DNA from: an uncultured Ruminococcus sp.
GTDB taxonomy: Bacteria > Bacillota > Clostridia > Oscillospirales > Ruminococcaceae
Assembly: GCA_947175975.1 (NCBI GenBank)
Contig: CAMWOX010000006.1
Coordinates: 1-27,059, forward strand
DNA: 27,059 nt
Direction: 5' to 3'
Within the stretch, counting starts at the first letter, position 1, and each line of letters starts with the position of its first letter. This document shows positions 16,383-25,208 of the stretch, piece by piece. A program made the position numbers and the translations under genes. The notes under the pieces were generated by a model. The model did not search any database. It was given only the letters and a program-made list of their open reading frames with translations, and had not been told where the DNA came from.

Positions 16383-17818
16383 TTCTTCTTCCTCCTTAAA
16401 AGCTGTTGAAATATTTCTTTGTTTTTGATAACATAAATGGCTGTAAAGCCAATGAATATCACCAACAACAAATATCTGACAATTGTATATTCAAACACAA
16501 AGCTCAGAGCAATACCAACAAGTACAACAGTGGCAGAGACAGATCCAATAATCTTCATATTATAAATATTGAATTTTAAAATTTTGACCATTGCTATATA
16601 ATCGACAAATACCTGCAACATATAAGATGCCATTGTGGTATAGCCAGCAGCAATATAGCCAAATATCGGGATAAAAATTGCGTTCAGAATGATATTGACA
16701 ATTGCGGATACAACACTGCCGATCATGACATATTTCGGCATTTTATAATAATACACTACATTTGCAAAGATATAGTACAGTGCCGAAAAATAAACACCTG
16801 CAACAACAGATGGGATAATGTAGATGCCTTCATGATAGCTTTTAGGTGCCAGAATCTGCATAATCTCCGGCGCAAGAAACATGAATATAATGCAAATCAT
16901 AGCATAGGTAAACACAAGTACGATTGTAACATCGTTAAGGCGTTTGTAGTCTTTTTTTTCACATTTCTCATAAGTCCATGGAATTAATGATGCATTGATT
17001 GATTGCCAGAACATTTTGATAACAGCTGCACCAGAATAAGCAACACTATAGATTCCGGCTGCAGATTCATCAATGATTGAAGCAATCATTATCCGATCCA
17101 TATGATTTAGAATATGAAGAGACAAATAATGCGGAATTAGCGGAAGGTTGAATTTCAGCGCAAATTTCCAGAACTGTGTACTGATTTTAAATTTGGCTCT
17201 TCTAGCATGATAAATTACAAAAAACAGGTAGACCAGTAAAAATACTGTCCGTTCCCCGATAATTCTTCCATACACATGATATTTTGGTAACAATATCACA
17301 GAAAGTATACCTACGGTCGGTGCCAGAACAGCTAGTGACAGTGTGATAAAGGTAGTGAGCTTCCATTTGTATTCAAAACGTTGACGCACTGTCCAAAGCG
17401 ATAGTGCAGCTTCAAATAGCAGCAACACAAACATATAGCAAATTAGATTCATCGGCAATTTCATAAAATTGTAAATGAATCTGCTGAACAGAATTACAAC
17501 ACTGCCCACGACACAGGTAGAAAGGAATGTCAGAGAATACATGGAGAACGTGTATTTATCACGCTCACTCTTGAATTCCATCATACCATTATTGAATACA
17601 CCTTTGGATAAACATAATCCAGTAAAAATCACCATAATTTCATACCAAGAGAAAAACAGTGATACCTGCCCGTATTCATCCGGAGTAAGAAGCCGTGTGT
17701 AGATCGGTGCGGTAATAAGCTGCAATCCTTTCTGAATAAGCTGTGTAAACATTAAGGCTGCAGAAGCAAGCAATGGAGGGGATAATTTTTTGAACCTTTC
17801 TGAAAGAAAAGATTTCAT
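16379..17818 (-). CDS. wzx: Wzx-type polysaccharide flippase
   Basis: 479 residues, highly hydrophobic with about 12-14 predicted membrane segments. The start, LLASAALMFTQLIQKGLQLI followed by APIYTRLLTPDEYGQVSLF, is the classic polysaccharide biosynthesis/MATE-like export protein opening. It should move lipid-linked repeat units across the cytoplasmic membrane. The C-terminus ends in a basic tail (RRKKK). It lies between the Wzy-like gene (12-base gap) and the PEP mutase fusion (4-base overlap). The substrate, presumably a phosphonate-bearing unit, is inferred from neighbours. Confidence 0.9.
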   Translation of the reverse strand: MKSFLSERFKKLSPPLLASAALMFTQLIQKGLQLITAPIYTRLLTPDEYGQVSLFFSWYEIMVIFTGLCLSKGVFNNGMMEFKSERDKYTFSMYSLTFLSTCVVGSVVILFSRFIYNFMKLPMNLICYMFVLLLFEAALSLWTVRQRFEYKWKLTTFITLSLAVLAPTVGILSVILLPKYHVYGRIIGERTVFLLVYLFFVIYHARRAKFKISTQFWKFALKFNLPLIPHYLSLHILNHMDRIMIASIIDESAAGIYSVAYSGAAVIKMFWQSINASLIPWTYEKCEKKDYKRLNDVTIVLVFTYAMICIIFMFLAPEIMQILAPKSYHEGIYIIPSVVAGVYFSALYYIFANVVYYYKMPKYVMIGSVVSAIVNIILNAIFIPIFGYIAAGYTTMASYMLQVFVDYIAMVKILKFNIYNMKIIGSVSATVVLVGIALSFVFEYTIVRYLLLVIFIGFTAIYVIKNKEIFQQLLRRKKK

Positions 17819-17830
17819 GAATTCACTTCC

Positions 17831-19096
17831 TTATTGAATAAATGTCAAAACAGAGCAAATGTTAGTCATTTTTCCATATTTTCTTTCTATCATGCCATCA
17901 ATCTCTGCGGAGCATTCTGCCATCAAAAGCAGTGGGAAGAAAAGATAAGAGTATCGATAAAATTCAGTCAGCATTCCAGTAAGATAAACGAACATACCAA
18001 TAGACATCATCTTTGCAATGACAGCATCTTTATTTTTGTATAATTGTTTTGCAGAGATAATAAGAATTGCACAATATATCACGGTCAGGATTACTCCGCC
18101 ACGGTACGCCGTTTCAAGAAAGCGATTATGAGCATGGAGCCCGGCAAACGAATTCAGAGAACTGCTGATTTGATTCCCATAGTATGATTTCAGCTTCATT
18201 TTCGCTGAACGATACGCCTGCGATTCTACACCATAACCCAGAATTGGATTACGCTTAATAAAATCATTCACGCGCTTCCAGATAAAAGTTCTGCCAGTGA
18301 GCGTCAAATCCTTACCCAGCATGTCAACAATAATGAAGCTGAACAGGTTTTGCAGCCTGAATATGACGATTGAGAAAAACATCATCACGTTTATAATCAG
18401 ATAGTTCCAGCCATTGCAGATGGTTGACATTTCACACAAGAATGGCAGGGAAAGTAGCATGGTTAGTGAAACAATCACAAGTGAGGCACCTGAAAAAATC
18501 ACTAATACTGTATAAAGCACCAAAAACAACGTTACTATTAAAATCGGTCTGGAGTATGGAAGCTTGTACTTATACCTTGTTATTGCCAGCACCAATGTGG
18601 GAAGCAGGACATTGATATTCTGATTATCATATCCCAGAAAGTAATTATTGGAAAAGTATTCTGTCGAATACAGGCCATTCGGGAACAGCAATATCGTCAG
18701 AAAATTAATGAACACCTCAGCAAGAAGGAGATATAGCAATCCGCTCAAAAGAAAATCCGGCTTCCAACGGATCACATACTCCGTCAGCAGAACTAGTCCA
18801 ACAAAGTTAATCGCATCCAACGATACTTCCAGAAAACTTCCTCCACGAATGGCAGTCAAAGCAACCAGATAAACATGATACAGGATCACAAGAATTGTGA
18901 TCTTACTCCGTTTATATCCCTTCCAGAAGAAAACATAAGTACACAAACTGCCGAGAAATGAAAGTACGATTAACCCGCGAAAGAGAGTTTTCAAACCTGA
19001 AACATAATAAAAATACCTTGGCTCCAGAAATGCGAAATAGGCAAACGCTATGCAAATGCTTTTGAGAGATACGGACACTGTAGATCTAACCTTCAT
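17831..19096 (-). CDS. Wzy/O-antigen ligase-family polymerase
   Basis: 421 residues with about ten or more membrane segments. The large loop reads LTGRTFIWKRVNDFIKRNPI then LGYGVE and later AGLHAHNRFLETAYRGGVIL. This GR..W, NPI.G.G, AHN.FL, GG pattern is the Wzy_C / O-antigen ligase signature. It likely polymerises repeat units on the outer face of the membrane; a Firmicute has no O-antigen, so polymerase is preferred over ligase. The start codon directly follows the stop of the upstream LicD gene. Confidence 0.85.
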   Translation of the reverse strand: MKVRSTVSVSLKSICIAFAYFAFLEPRYFYYVSGLKTLFRGLIVLSFLGSLCTYVFFWKGYKRSKITILVILYHVYLVALTAIRGGSFLEVSLDAINFVGLVLLTEYVIRWKPDFLLSGLLYLLLAEVFINFLTILLFPNGLYSTEYFSNNYFLGYDNQNINVLLPTLVLAITRYKYKLPYSRPILIVTLFLVLYTVLVIFSGASLVIVSLTMLLSLPFLCEMSTICNGWNYLIINVMMFFSIVIFRLQNLFSFIIVDMLGKDLTLTGRTFIWKRVNDFIKRNPILGYGVESQAYRSAKMKLKSYYGNQISSSLNSFAGLHAHNRFLETAYRGGVILTVIYCAILIISAKQLYKNKDAVIAKMMSIGMFVYLTGMLTEFYRYSYLFFPLLLMAECSAEIDGMIERKYGKMTNICSVLTFIQ

Positions 19097-19849
19097 TTAC
19101 TCACTCCCAAAACTTATGTCTATATGCCGAAGTTTTCGCATATTTTCTTCCGGTGGCTTCATATAGTCACCATACATATGGGTAAGATATGCATCTGTAT
19201 CCAAAACCGTCCTGTAGTACCTGCCCTCAAATAGAACCTCGCTGCTTGATTGCAGCCATTCCCTTTTGATTGTTTCTTTTTCCAAAGTATAGATACTGTA
19301 TAAATTGATATAGTCACCCGACTGCCGGCTCAAAAAGCGGGTTTCATTCCATCTTGCCAAACGAACAATTTGTTTTTTGCTGACAGAGGCAGACATCACG
19401 AAAGACGCAGCCTGGTCAAACAAACTTTCATTTTCATATTGCTGATGAAACTTTCTGCAGTACAGCTTGTAGAGTATTTTTCGCATTTTCCACAATTTCT
19501 TCCGATCACCGGTGGATGCAGGCAGCGGCACAAGCCGAAACACATCCACGCAGCCGGTTCCCTGATAAATCACCTTTCCATAGAAGCGAGGATAGTTCAA
19601 CGTGGTATCATTGCTGATCCAGGTAAAACCACCTGAGAGACCGGAAGAAACAGCACTTTCAAATCTCTCATAATCCTCATTAAAGATTCCGATATCAATA
19701 TCATCATCCCAAGGGATAAATCCCTGATGCCGGACAGCACCAAGGCAACTTCCAGCCAGCAAAAAATAGGGAATATTCTGCTGTTCACACAATGCAGCAA
19801 TCTGCTCTAATGCAGATACACAGTTCAACTGATGTGCTCTCAAATCCAT
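19097..19849 (-). CDS. LicD-family transferase (short)
   Basis: 250 residues of the LicD family, which transfers phosphocholine-like groups from a CDP donor to glycans. The core SCLGAVRHQGFIPWDDDIDI contains the conserved Asp cluster. The C-terminal Y...MYGDYMKPPEE block is also typical. AGGGGAG lies about 13 bases before the ATG, somewhat far. It is the second of two LicD genes separated by 42 bases; they share only the family core, so they may act on different acceptor sugars. In this locus the natural donor would be a CMP-activated phosphonate made by the PEP mutase fusion (inference). Confidence 0.88.
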   Translation of the reverse strand: MDLRAHQLNCVSALEQIAALCEQQNIPYFLLAGSCLGAVRHQGFIPWDDDIDIGIFNEDYERFESAVSSGLSGGFTWISNDTTLNYPRFYGKVIYQGTGCVDVFRLVPLPASTGDRKKLWKMRKILYKLYCRKFHQQYENESLFDQAASFVMSASVSKKQIVRLARWNETRFLSRQSGDYINLYSIYTLEKETIKREWLQSSSEVLFEGRYYRTVLDTDAYLTHMYGDYMKPPEENMRKLRHIDISFGSE

Positions 19850-19891
19850 GATTGCGTTACGTCTCCCCTTTCACAGCAATCTTTCGGTCTG

Positions 19892-20740
19892 TTACTCTTC
19901 AATGACATCCTCACAATGAGACGGAATCCGCTGCTCTGCTGGAGGCAGCTGCATATAATTCCCATAGACCGCCTTCAGATACGCTTCCGCACCATTGGGG
20001 ATAGGAAATGATTGTCCATGAAACAGCACTTTCCGTTTCCCTTCAAAAATCGTTCGGTCTACAATACATTTTTTACGATACAACGGAACATAAGCAATCA
20101 CTTTTTCTGAAGCATCAAACCGGTATTTTGCAAATAAGCGTTCCGTTTTCGCCATTGTATGTTGCACATCCATCATTTTGCCTATGGGAATCAGATGCAC
20201 AATTTTCACACCAATTCTCTCCAGTATTCCACGTTTCTTTTCCTTTAATTCGCCGTAACGGTAGGAACGTGCAATCCGAAACAGTGTCTGGTGAAATATG
20301 AGATTATTGTAGTGAAGTCTGCGTTTCCATTCACTGCCCGGCATACCGTCGATCACAAAGATGTCGATCCAGATCATCAATTTTACCTCTTTGTCACCGA
20401 TTTTTCGGAGCACCTTTTTCCGGGTGGATTCAATCTTAGTCTGAAACGAGATATTAAAGTCAGTGGCTTCCGTATTCTGATATGTTCGGATGTGCATGGT
20501 ATCCGGGACACACTCCGCAGGAATTGCCAGGAATTTTTCATAGTTGGCACGAGTCATGAAAATATCGACATCATCGTCCCAAGGAATGAAATCCTCATGT
20601 CTGACTGCACCAAGCAATGTACCGCAGGCAAGAAAATAGTCCACCTGGTGTGTCTGACAAAGCAAATCAACCGCCTGAAGCAACTCAAATTCCACTTCCT
20701 GCAGCTTCTGGAGTTTGGAAACTGCCTCATCCATACTCAT
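19892..20740 (-). CDS. LicD-family transferase (long)
   Basis: 282 residues. GTLLGAVRHEDFIPWDDDVD is the LicD core, preceded by LLQAVDLLCQTHQVDYFLACG and followed by FHGQSFPIPNGAEAYLKAVYG and YMQLPPAEQR at the C-terminus, all family landmarks. A basic mid-region (TRKKVLRKIGDKEVK, KEKKRGILERIG) is longer than in the neighbouring LicD. The ATG overlaps the stop of the CDP-alcohol phosphotransferase gene by four bases, suggesting coupled translation. Transfer of a cytidylyl-activated phosphonate or phospho-alcohol to a sugar hydroxyl is the expected reaction; donor identity is inferred. Confidence 0.9.
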   Translation of the reverse strand: MSMDEAVSKLQKLQEVEFELLQAVDLLCQTHQVDYFLACGTLLGAVRHEDFIPWDDDVDIFMTRANYEKFLAIPAECVPDTMHIRTYQNTEATDFNISFQTKIESTRKKVLRKIGDKEVKLMIWIDIFVIDGMPGSEWKRRLHYNNLIFHQTLFRIARSYRYGELKEKKRGILERIGVKIVHLIPIGKMMDVQHTMAKTERLFAKYRFDASEKVIAYVPLYRKKCIVDRTIFEGKRKVLFHGQSFPIPNGAEAYLKAVYGNYMQLPPAEQRIPSHCEDVIEE

Positions 20741-21510
20741 TGTTCATTTCCGCCTCTCAACTTATTTTCCTTAAGTACTTTTCTGATTAAAGTAAACAGA
20801 GTTCCTGCAAACATCGCACAGTATTCCAGCGCATAGAAAATCACAAACAAATCTATAAAATTGAAAATCGAAGCCAGCAGGAGCAGCGGCAGAAACAGAC
20901 CATTCAGATTGGTTTCCCGCATAATGCGAAAAAACACCTTTGCCATCCGATTGTCTCCAAGCGGGTTGCTGCTGCTTTTCTCTATTTTGATTCTGCCTTG
21001 TTCAATCAGCTCATGTTCAGTATTGATGAATTTTTGATTTGCCAGCCGTGAAAGCGAATCAAAGCTTGCCGCCAAAGCACCAACGAACATAATCCAGACA
21101 TGATTCTGGGAAACGATCACCCCACCATCACGGTAGGCGCACATACCCAGACACAGAAACAGCCAGTTTACGAGAAAATAGCCACTCATGCCATCGGCAA
21201 ATTCGCCGTAATTCTGCTGCTTGACGGATCTTGCCAGATTACCGTCTGTACAATCCGAAATCATCCAGAGAACCACAGTCAGACTGCCTGCCACATGAAA
21301 TGCTTTTCCGGTAATCAAGAACAGTGCACCGGCAATCAATGCAATCAGCATGGAAAAGAATGAAACCTGATTGGCTGTAATTCCAAGATTCGCCATAACA
21401 CTAGCAACATGAAACGAAATCGGACGTAAAATATGCCGAACAAGAACCGAGTCTTTCTTTCTTTTCCATTCAGGTAAACTCTCCTTAAAATATCGAGCAG
21501 TATATTTCAT
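20737..21510 (-). CDS. CDP-alcohol phosphatidyltransferase family protein
   Basis: 257 residues with about six membrane segments. The motif near residues 85-110 reads DCTDGNLARSVKQQNYGEF then ADGMSG. It keeps DxxDGxxAR, the G and the third Asp, but the canonical spacing is one residue shorter and the fourth Asp is Gly. In classical enzymes such as phosphatidylglycerophosphate synthase the fourth Asp is thought to act as base. Family members transfer a phospho-alcohol from a CDP-alcohol. In this operon it may use the CMP-activated phosphonate or pass it to a lipid carrier before LicD action. Basic N-terminus (LPEWKRKKDS) should face the cytoplasm. Confidence 0.85.
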   Translation of the reverse strand: MKYTARYFKESLPEWKRKKDSVLVRHILRPISFHVASVMANLGITANQVSFFSMLIALIAGALFLITGKAFHVAGSLTVVLWMISDCTDGNLARSVKQQNYGEFADGMSGYFLVNWLFLCLGMCAYRDGGVIVSQNHVWIMFVGALAASFDSLSRLANQKFINTEHELIEQGRIKIEKSSSNPLGDNRMAKVFFRIMRETNLNGLFLPLLLLASIFNFIDLFVIFYALEYCAMFAGTLFTLIRKVLKENKLRGGNEQ

Positions 21511-21524
21511 TTTGCTACCTCTTC

Positions 21525-22661
21525 CTATAAACGCTTTAAAAGATATTTTATTTTTTCAGGCATGTAAACTTTTAATAACGTTTTAGCTGTAACTTTGGGA
21601 ATAAAGCGATTGATGTCAATTGTTTGATAGAAATCTGTCTTTTCTGCTCCCTCAATTAAGCTCCTGTTATGAGCAGTGACCTTCTCCCAGCTGCTTGGCT
21701 TACAAGTTACATTGATCTTTTCAAATACTTCTTTTCCTTTAGAGCTTAGAATAACAACTGCTGAAGCGCCGTTTTCAGCATGAAATTCCGGATGCTCTTT
21801 TTCTGCGCCCCAGAAATCCGCAAGTAATATATCACCGACCCGATCCTTTCCTTTGTAGATGCAATCATAGCAGACACCACGTAATGTCTGTCCGGAAATA
21901 AACGATGCATAATAAGGATCAAATGCAGCATATCTAAATTCTTCAGTTCCGTCAGAATAATTAATTCTGAGCTGATAATGTTCGCCTTTTTTATGTTTTT
22001 TCCGGTTGCGAAATTGAAAACCCACGACATTTTTTTGGGTTTTCTCTTCTATCCAGTGTATATATTCCCGGAACAAACCCGGTGAAGGAACCCCATGACA
22101 TGCTACTTCAACAAGAATCAGATTTTCATGTTCTCCCACAAAATTTTTCAGTCCGGCAAGCTGGCAGGCAGTTCCGCTGTACAGCACAAATCGGTTTGCA
22201 TTGAGATCCTTTTTTACTTCAATAAACGTTCTTTCCGTATCTGACTGCACATACTTAGACTGTAGCAATCCTGGTAAATTTTCAACACGATCCACTCTTA
22301 CATGATGCACAAGAAGTTCATCTGTCCATTCACACCCATACACAACGCCGCCATTTTTTAGAATTTCTTCGGCAAGGAGATTAAAAATCCCTCCGGAAGT
22401 GCACTTCTTCTGAACACTTTCCTGAGCGGCTTTCGCTATATAACTTTCTATTACCTGGTTCTTTCGCAGAATTGACTGCCAAGGACAGACCTTTTTGCAT
22501 AACCCACAATTGACGCATTTTTCTGCATCGATTACCGGAATTGCAAACCCTCGTTTATTTTCCGCACTGCTGATACATGATTGTGGACATATCTGTAAAC
22601 ATGCACCGCAGCCACAACAATTTTCTTCATCCATATCATGAAGATGATTCTGCACCGGCAT
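21525..22661 (-). CDS. FrhB-like iron-sulfur protein (F420 hydrogenase beta-subunit family)
   Basis: 378 residues. Two 4Fe-4S clusters sit at the N-terminus: CCGCGACLQICPQSC and CVNCGLCKKVCPW. The rest is the FrhB N- and C-terminal domains (KCTSGGIFNLLAEEIL, YSGTACQLAGLKNF, VEVACHGVPSPGLF, and CYDCIYKGKDRVGDILLADFWG). Homologues in clostridial polysaccharide loci commonly neighbour a pyruvyl-transferase-family gene, as here, where the two genes abut directly. A redox step on a sugar or sugar nucleotide is the usual guess, but the function in such loci is not established and F420 need not be involved. Confidence 0.85.
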   Translation of the reverse strand: MPVQNHLHDMDEENCCGCGACLQICPQSCISSAENKRGFAIPVIDAEKCVNCGLCKKVCPWQSILRKNQVIESYIAKAAQESVQKKCTSGGIFNLLAEEILKNGGVVYGCEWTDELLVHHVRVDRVENLPGLLQSKYVQSDTERTFIEVKKDLNANRFVLYSGTACQLAGLKNFVGEHENLILVEVACHGVPSPGLFREYIHWIEEKTQKNVVGFQFRNRKKHKKGEHYQLRINYSDGTEEFRYAAFDPYYASFISGQTLRGVCYDCIYKGKDRVGDILLADFWGAEKEHPEFHAENGASAVVILSSKGKEVFEKINVTCKPSSWEKVTAHNRSLIEGAEKTDFYQTIDINRFIPKVTAKTLLKVYMPEKIKYLLKRL

Positions 22662-23780
22662 TCACTTCCTTAATGCGCAATTGAGCCAATTCTTAGAGAA
22701 CTCGGCATTCTTGTCAATGCGTTCCCTTATATTCGATTTATACTGCATGATCTTTTCCAATTGTGCTGTATCAAAAGACTCCACAACATTGTCCTTTAAG
22801 CCGTACTGTTTGACAAGTGTGTATATTCTGGAATTCTGAGAGTTTTTGCTTGTGTCCTTAAATCGTCTGAAAATCATTAAGGGTTTCTCATAGATTAAAG
22901 AGAATACGCATCCGTGAAAAGAATCTGTCAAGACAACATCAGCATGTTTAATCAAGCTAATCCATTCGGCGGGGCCGGCATTCTGCACCAGCTCAGCATC
23001 GACTCTGTATTCCTCTCTCACCGCAGGAACCAAAACCAATTGAATGCCCAATTGTTTTGCTGCTTGCTTTGCAATTCTGATGTAGTCTTCATTATACGTC
23101 AAAAAGTACGCAAATGCATAATGGTCTTTCACGTCTCTGCCAGAAGCAATGCTATCCCACTCGCAATGATCCAGAAGAAAAACAGGATCTACTGTTGTAC
23201 AGACTTCAATACCCAACAGATCTTTCACAATGTTCTTCCCTTCCTGTTCCCGGACAGAGATATGAGAAAACCTTCCTAAATAGATTTGAATCTTTTGTTT
23301 TTTCTTACCAGGTATACTGCTTACACCAAAGCTGCAAGCATATGCAATTTTTTTCTTGTCCTTATCAACAAAGCTCAAATAATATGGCGGATTCAGCAGA
23401 TTTGGCGACCAGATCTGGTCACTCCCGCAAATATAGGTGTCAAAAGAACAGGAATAATCTGCAAGCTGGTCATAGGATGTGATTTTTTCTGTCAGATGAA
23501 AGTTATCCGTAATAAATCGTTGAAATCTTTCTTCTTTGATCTTATGCATCGCAGAGTCTGCCGCTTTTTTTGTCCTGGCCATTTCAAACTTTTCTAAAAA
23601 GAGACCTAGAGAGTTACCGCAATAAATCAGGTTCTTCACCTTCTCTGGCGCTGTGGCATTAAAATCAATATTTGTTATATTGTAACCGCAGCTCCGAAGG
23701 TAGCTCTGCAACGCATACGCTTGAAGCACTGTACCATAGTTACTGTTATGCAGCCAAGTCATTATACCAATATTTAACAT
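22662..23780 (-). CDS. polysaccharide pyruvyl transferase family protein
   Basis: 372 residues. The opening IGIMTWLHNSNYGTVLQAYAL, the YICGSDQIWSPNLLNPPYYL block, SVREQEG, TVDPVFLLD and the C-terminal ADVVLTDSFHGCVFSLIYEK are family hallmarks. Characterised relatives (CsaB, PssM) add a ketal-linked pyruvate from PEP to a sugar, so this gene and PEP mutase would both draw on PEP. GGGAGG lies five bases before the ATG. It heads the tightly packed part of the operon, separated from the GT8 gene by a 194-bp structured spacer. Confidence 0.88.
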   Translation of the reverse strand: MLNIGIMTWLHNSNYGTVLQAYALQSYLRSCGYNITNIDFNATAPEKVKNLIYCGNSLGLFLEKFEMARTKKAADSAMHKIKEERFQRFITDNFHLTEKITSYDQLADYSCSFDTYICGSDQIWSPNLLNPPYYLSFVDKDKKKIAYACSFGVSSIPGKKKQKIQIYLGRFSHISVREQEGKNIVKDLLGIEVCTTVDPVFLLDHCEWDSIASGRDVKDHYAFAYFLTYNEDYIRIAKQAAKQLGIQLVLVPAVREEYRVDAELVQNAGPAEWISLIKHADVVLTDSFHGCVFSLIYEKPLMIFRRFKDTSKNSQNSRIYTLVKQYGLKDNVVESFDTAQLEKIMQYKSNIRERIDKNAEFSKNWLNCALRK

Positions 23781-23974
23781 TTAAGCCTCCCACACCTGAA
23801 ACTGTTTCTATTTTGGTTTACCCGACAAAAGCTTGTTTTCAGCTTTTCAGCTGATGCATAAGCACGTAAAAGAGCTTTTGTCGGTCGAACCATTTTTTCA
23901 TTTGTGTATCTTCGCCCTGTGCACCATCACTGTTATTTCATTCCCTGGAACGAATTACACCGCAAAAGGAGAAA
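23781..23974 (-). other. structured spacer in the operon
   Basis: A 12-bp perfect inverted repeat, CCGACAAAAGCT (23822-23833) and AGCTTTTGTCGG (23873-23884), encloses 39 bases that hold an inner CAGCT-GAAA-AGCTG hairpin (minus strand). No U-run follows, so it is not a standard terminator. No clear promoter was found. It may process or stabilise mRNA, or lower expression of genes after GT8. Confidence 0.5.
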
Positions 23975-24991
23975 TCACTTCTTCAAGCTATATATAAATG
24001 GTCTTCCATAGACTTGAAGCAGCCCTGACAATCGTATCATGATCTTGTGCGGCAGCTTTGCCGACAGGCTGATATATGCTCCCTTCAAACCACTAACTTG
24101 AGTAGGTTTCCACAATAGTTCTTCCGCCCAAGGACTTTTGCTCTTATAATACAGCCATCTATCTTTGTAGCGATGCTTACTCCCTTCAATCCATGGACGT
24201 GTACTTGTAAAACTCGTCGTATAGTGGATAATAACCGGACGCTCAACAGCCTGCTTAATATCCTTTTTACTATAAAAATCTACTGGCTTTCGATAAACCT
24301 GCATTTCCTCATAAGTAAAATCATAAAAAATAGTGATAGAATTAAAGCGCGGATGAAAACAGTATATATCTTTTGAGAGAACCGCATTCAGTGCCCCTTG
24401 ATCGCCTTGTTGTATCACACCATTATGCCTTTTGATGAAAGAAAGCAGTTTCCTTTCAATTTGGTTTTCCTTCCAGCGTTTCATATCAATCAGCATAACA
24501 CCAGAATTAAACATTATATCATTCGGCTGTAATTCTATATTCTTTCTATACTGTTTACTAAAAGCATCTTTTAACGCAGCTATTGTTTTTCCTTCTAAAT
24601 CAAGATTCCATAACTCATATAAACTGCTATTTACAATAATATCGCAGTCAAGATAGAGTACGCGCTCCAGAGCTTCCGGAAGATCTCTAGAAACAAACAG
24701 CCTTGCATACTGACTCAAAGAACCGCGATCTGTGTTGACATTCATTGACAATATTTTGCTAATATCCCGAGCTGAAATAAATTGAATTTCCTCTCGATCA
24801 TACTTGGTGCAAATCGAGAGCAATCGATTCTTATTTGCCTCAGAGATCCCACTATCAAGGACGTAAACAAAAATTTCATTCATGTCACCATTGTTCTCAT
24901 AAAGTGAAACAAGAGAAACTCCTAAAATCTCAGCAAACCTATCATCTGAAGCATATACAATATGTAATTCACGGCTATTAAAGCTATCCAC
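23975..24991 (-). CDS. family 8 glycosyltransferase
   Basis: 338 residues of the GT8 fold, a retaining glycosyltransferase. LHIVYASDDRFAEILGVSLV is the standard opening; YLDCDIIVNSSLYELWNLDL carries the DxD metal motif; FNSGVMLIDMKRW, QGDQGALNAVL and the C-terminal IIHYTT are conserved. I choose GTG 24991 because the family starts right before the HIVYASDD strand and GGTGGTGAG precedes it; an upstream TTG at 25117 would add 42 atypical residues. It is the only sugar transferase of a recognised family in the operon, and no priming transferase is present. A consensus promoter lies 390 bp upstream behind a terminator-like leader; a TATAAT (25022-25017) with weak -35 lies closer. Confidence 0.88.
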   Translation of the reverse strand: MDSFNSRELHIVYASDDRFAEILGVSLVSLYENNGDMNEIFVYVLDSGISEANKNRLLSICTKYDREEIQFISARDISKILSMNVNTDRGSLSQYARLFVSRDLPEALERVLYLDCDIIVNSSLYELWNLDLEGKTIAALKDAFSKQYRKNIELQPNDIMFNSGVMLIDMKRWKENQIERKLLSFIKRHNGVIQQGDQGALNAVLSKDIYCFHPRFNSITIFYDFTYEEMQVYRKPVDFYSKKDIKQAVERPVIIHYTTSFTSTRPWIEGSKHRYKDRWLYYKSKSPWAEELLWKPTQVSGLKGAYISLSAKLPHKIMIRLSGLLQVYGRPFIYSLKK

Positions 24992-25152
24992 GTACTCACC
25001 ACCATTATTCCAACTTATTATAGTGCCATATAAAGCATGAAAAATATAAAAACACCTATTTTTAAAGGCAGGATGGAGAATAAGAAAAATATGCGTAAAC
25101 CCATGCCTGCCCTTCAAATCTAATTCCTACCTAACTTTTCGCATAAACAGGT

Positions 25153-25194
25153 AAAAAGACGACATTTTATATGCTAAACTTCCACCAAATCGTC
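25153..25194 (-). terminator. leader terminator of the polymer operon
   Basis: On the minus strand GACGA (25194-25190) pairs with TCGTC (25162-25158), extended by TTT/AAA, and is followed by TTTTT (25157-25153). It lies between the promoter at 25380-25408 and the first gene. Upstream of it, a second hairpin (AGTCCAG/CTGGACT, 25209-25227) could take part in antitermination. The stem is only moderately stable. Confidence 0.5.
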
Positions 25195-25208
25195 ATAACT
25201 CTCTCAGC

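Noticed and set aside
17831..19096. O-antigen ligase in the strict sense
   Set aside because: The signature is shared by polymerases and ligases; the rest of the window is Firmicute-like, so lipopolysaccharide ligation is unlikely.
21525..22661. Evidence for coenzyme F420 metabolism
   Set aside because: The family name is historical; homologues are common in polysaccharide loci of organisms without F420, and no F420 genes are in the window.
23839..23901. 20-codon minus-strand peptide (MKKWFDRQKLF...)
   Set aside because: It has no ribosome site and falls within the inverted repeat; likely chance.
24992..25117. 42-residue N-terminal extension of the GT8 protein from TTG 25117
   Set aside because: Family members begin at the HIVYASDD strand; the GTG at 24991 has a better site and the extension has unrelated composition.
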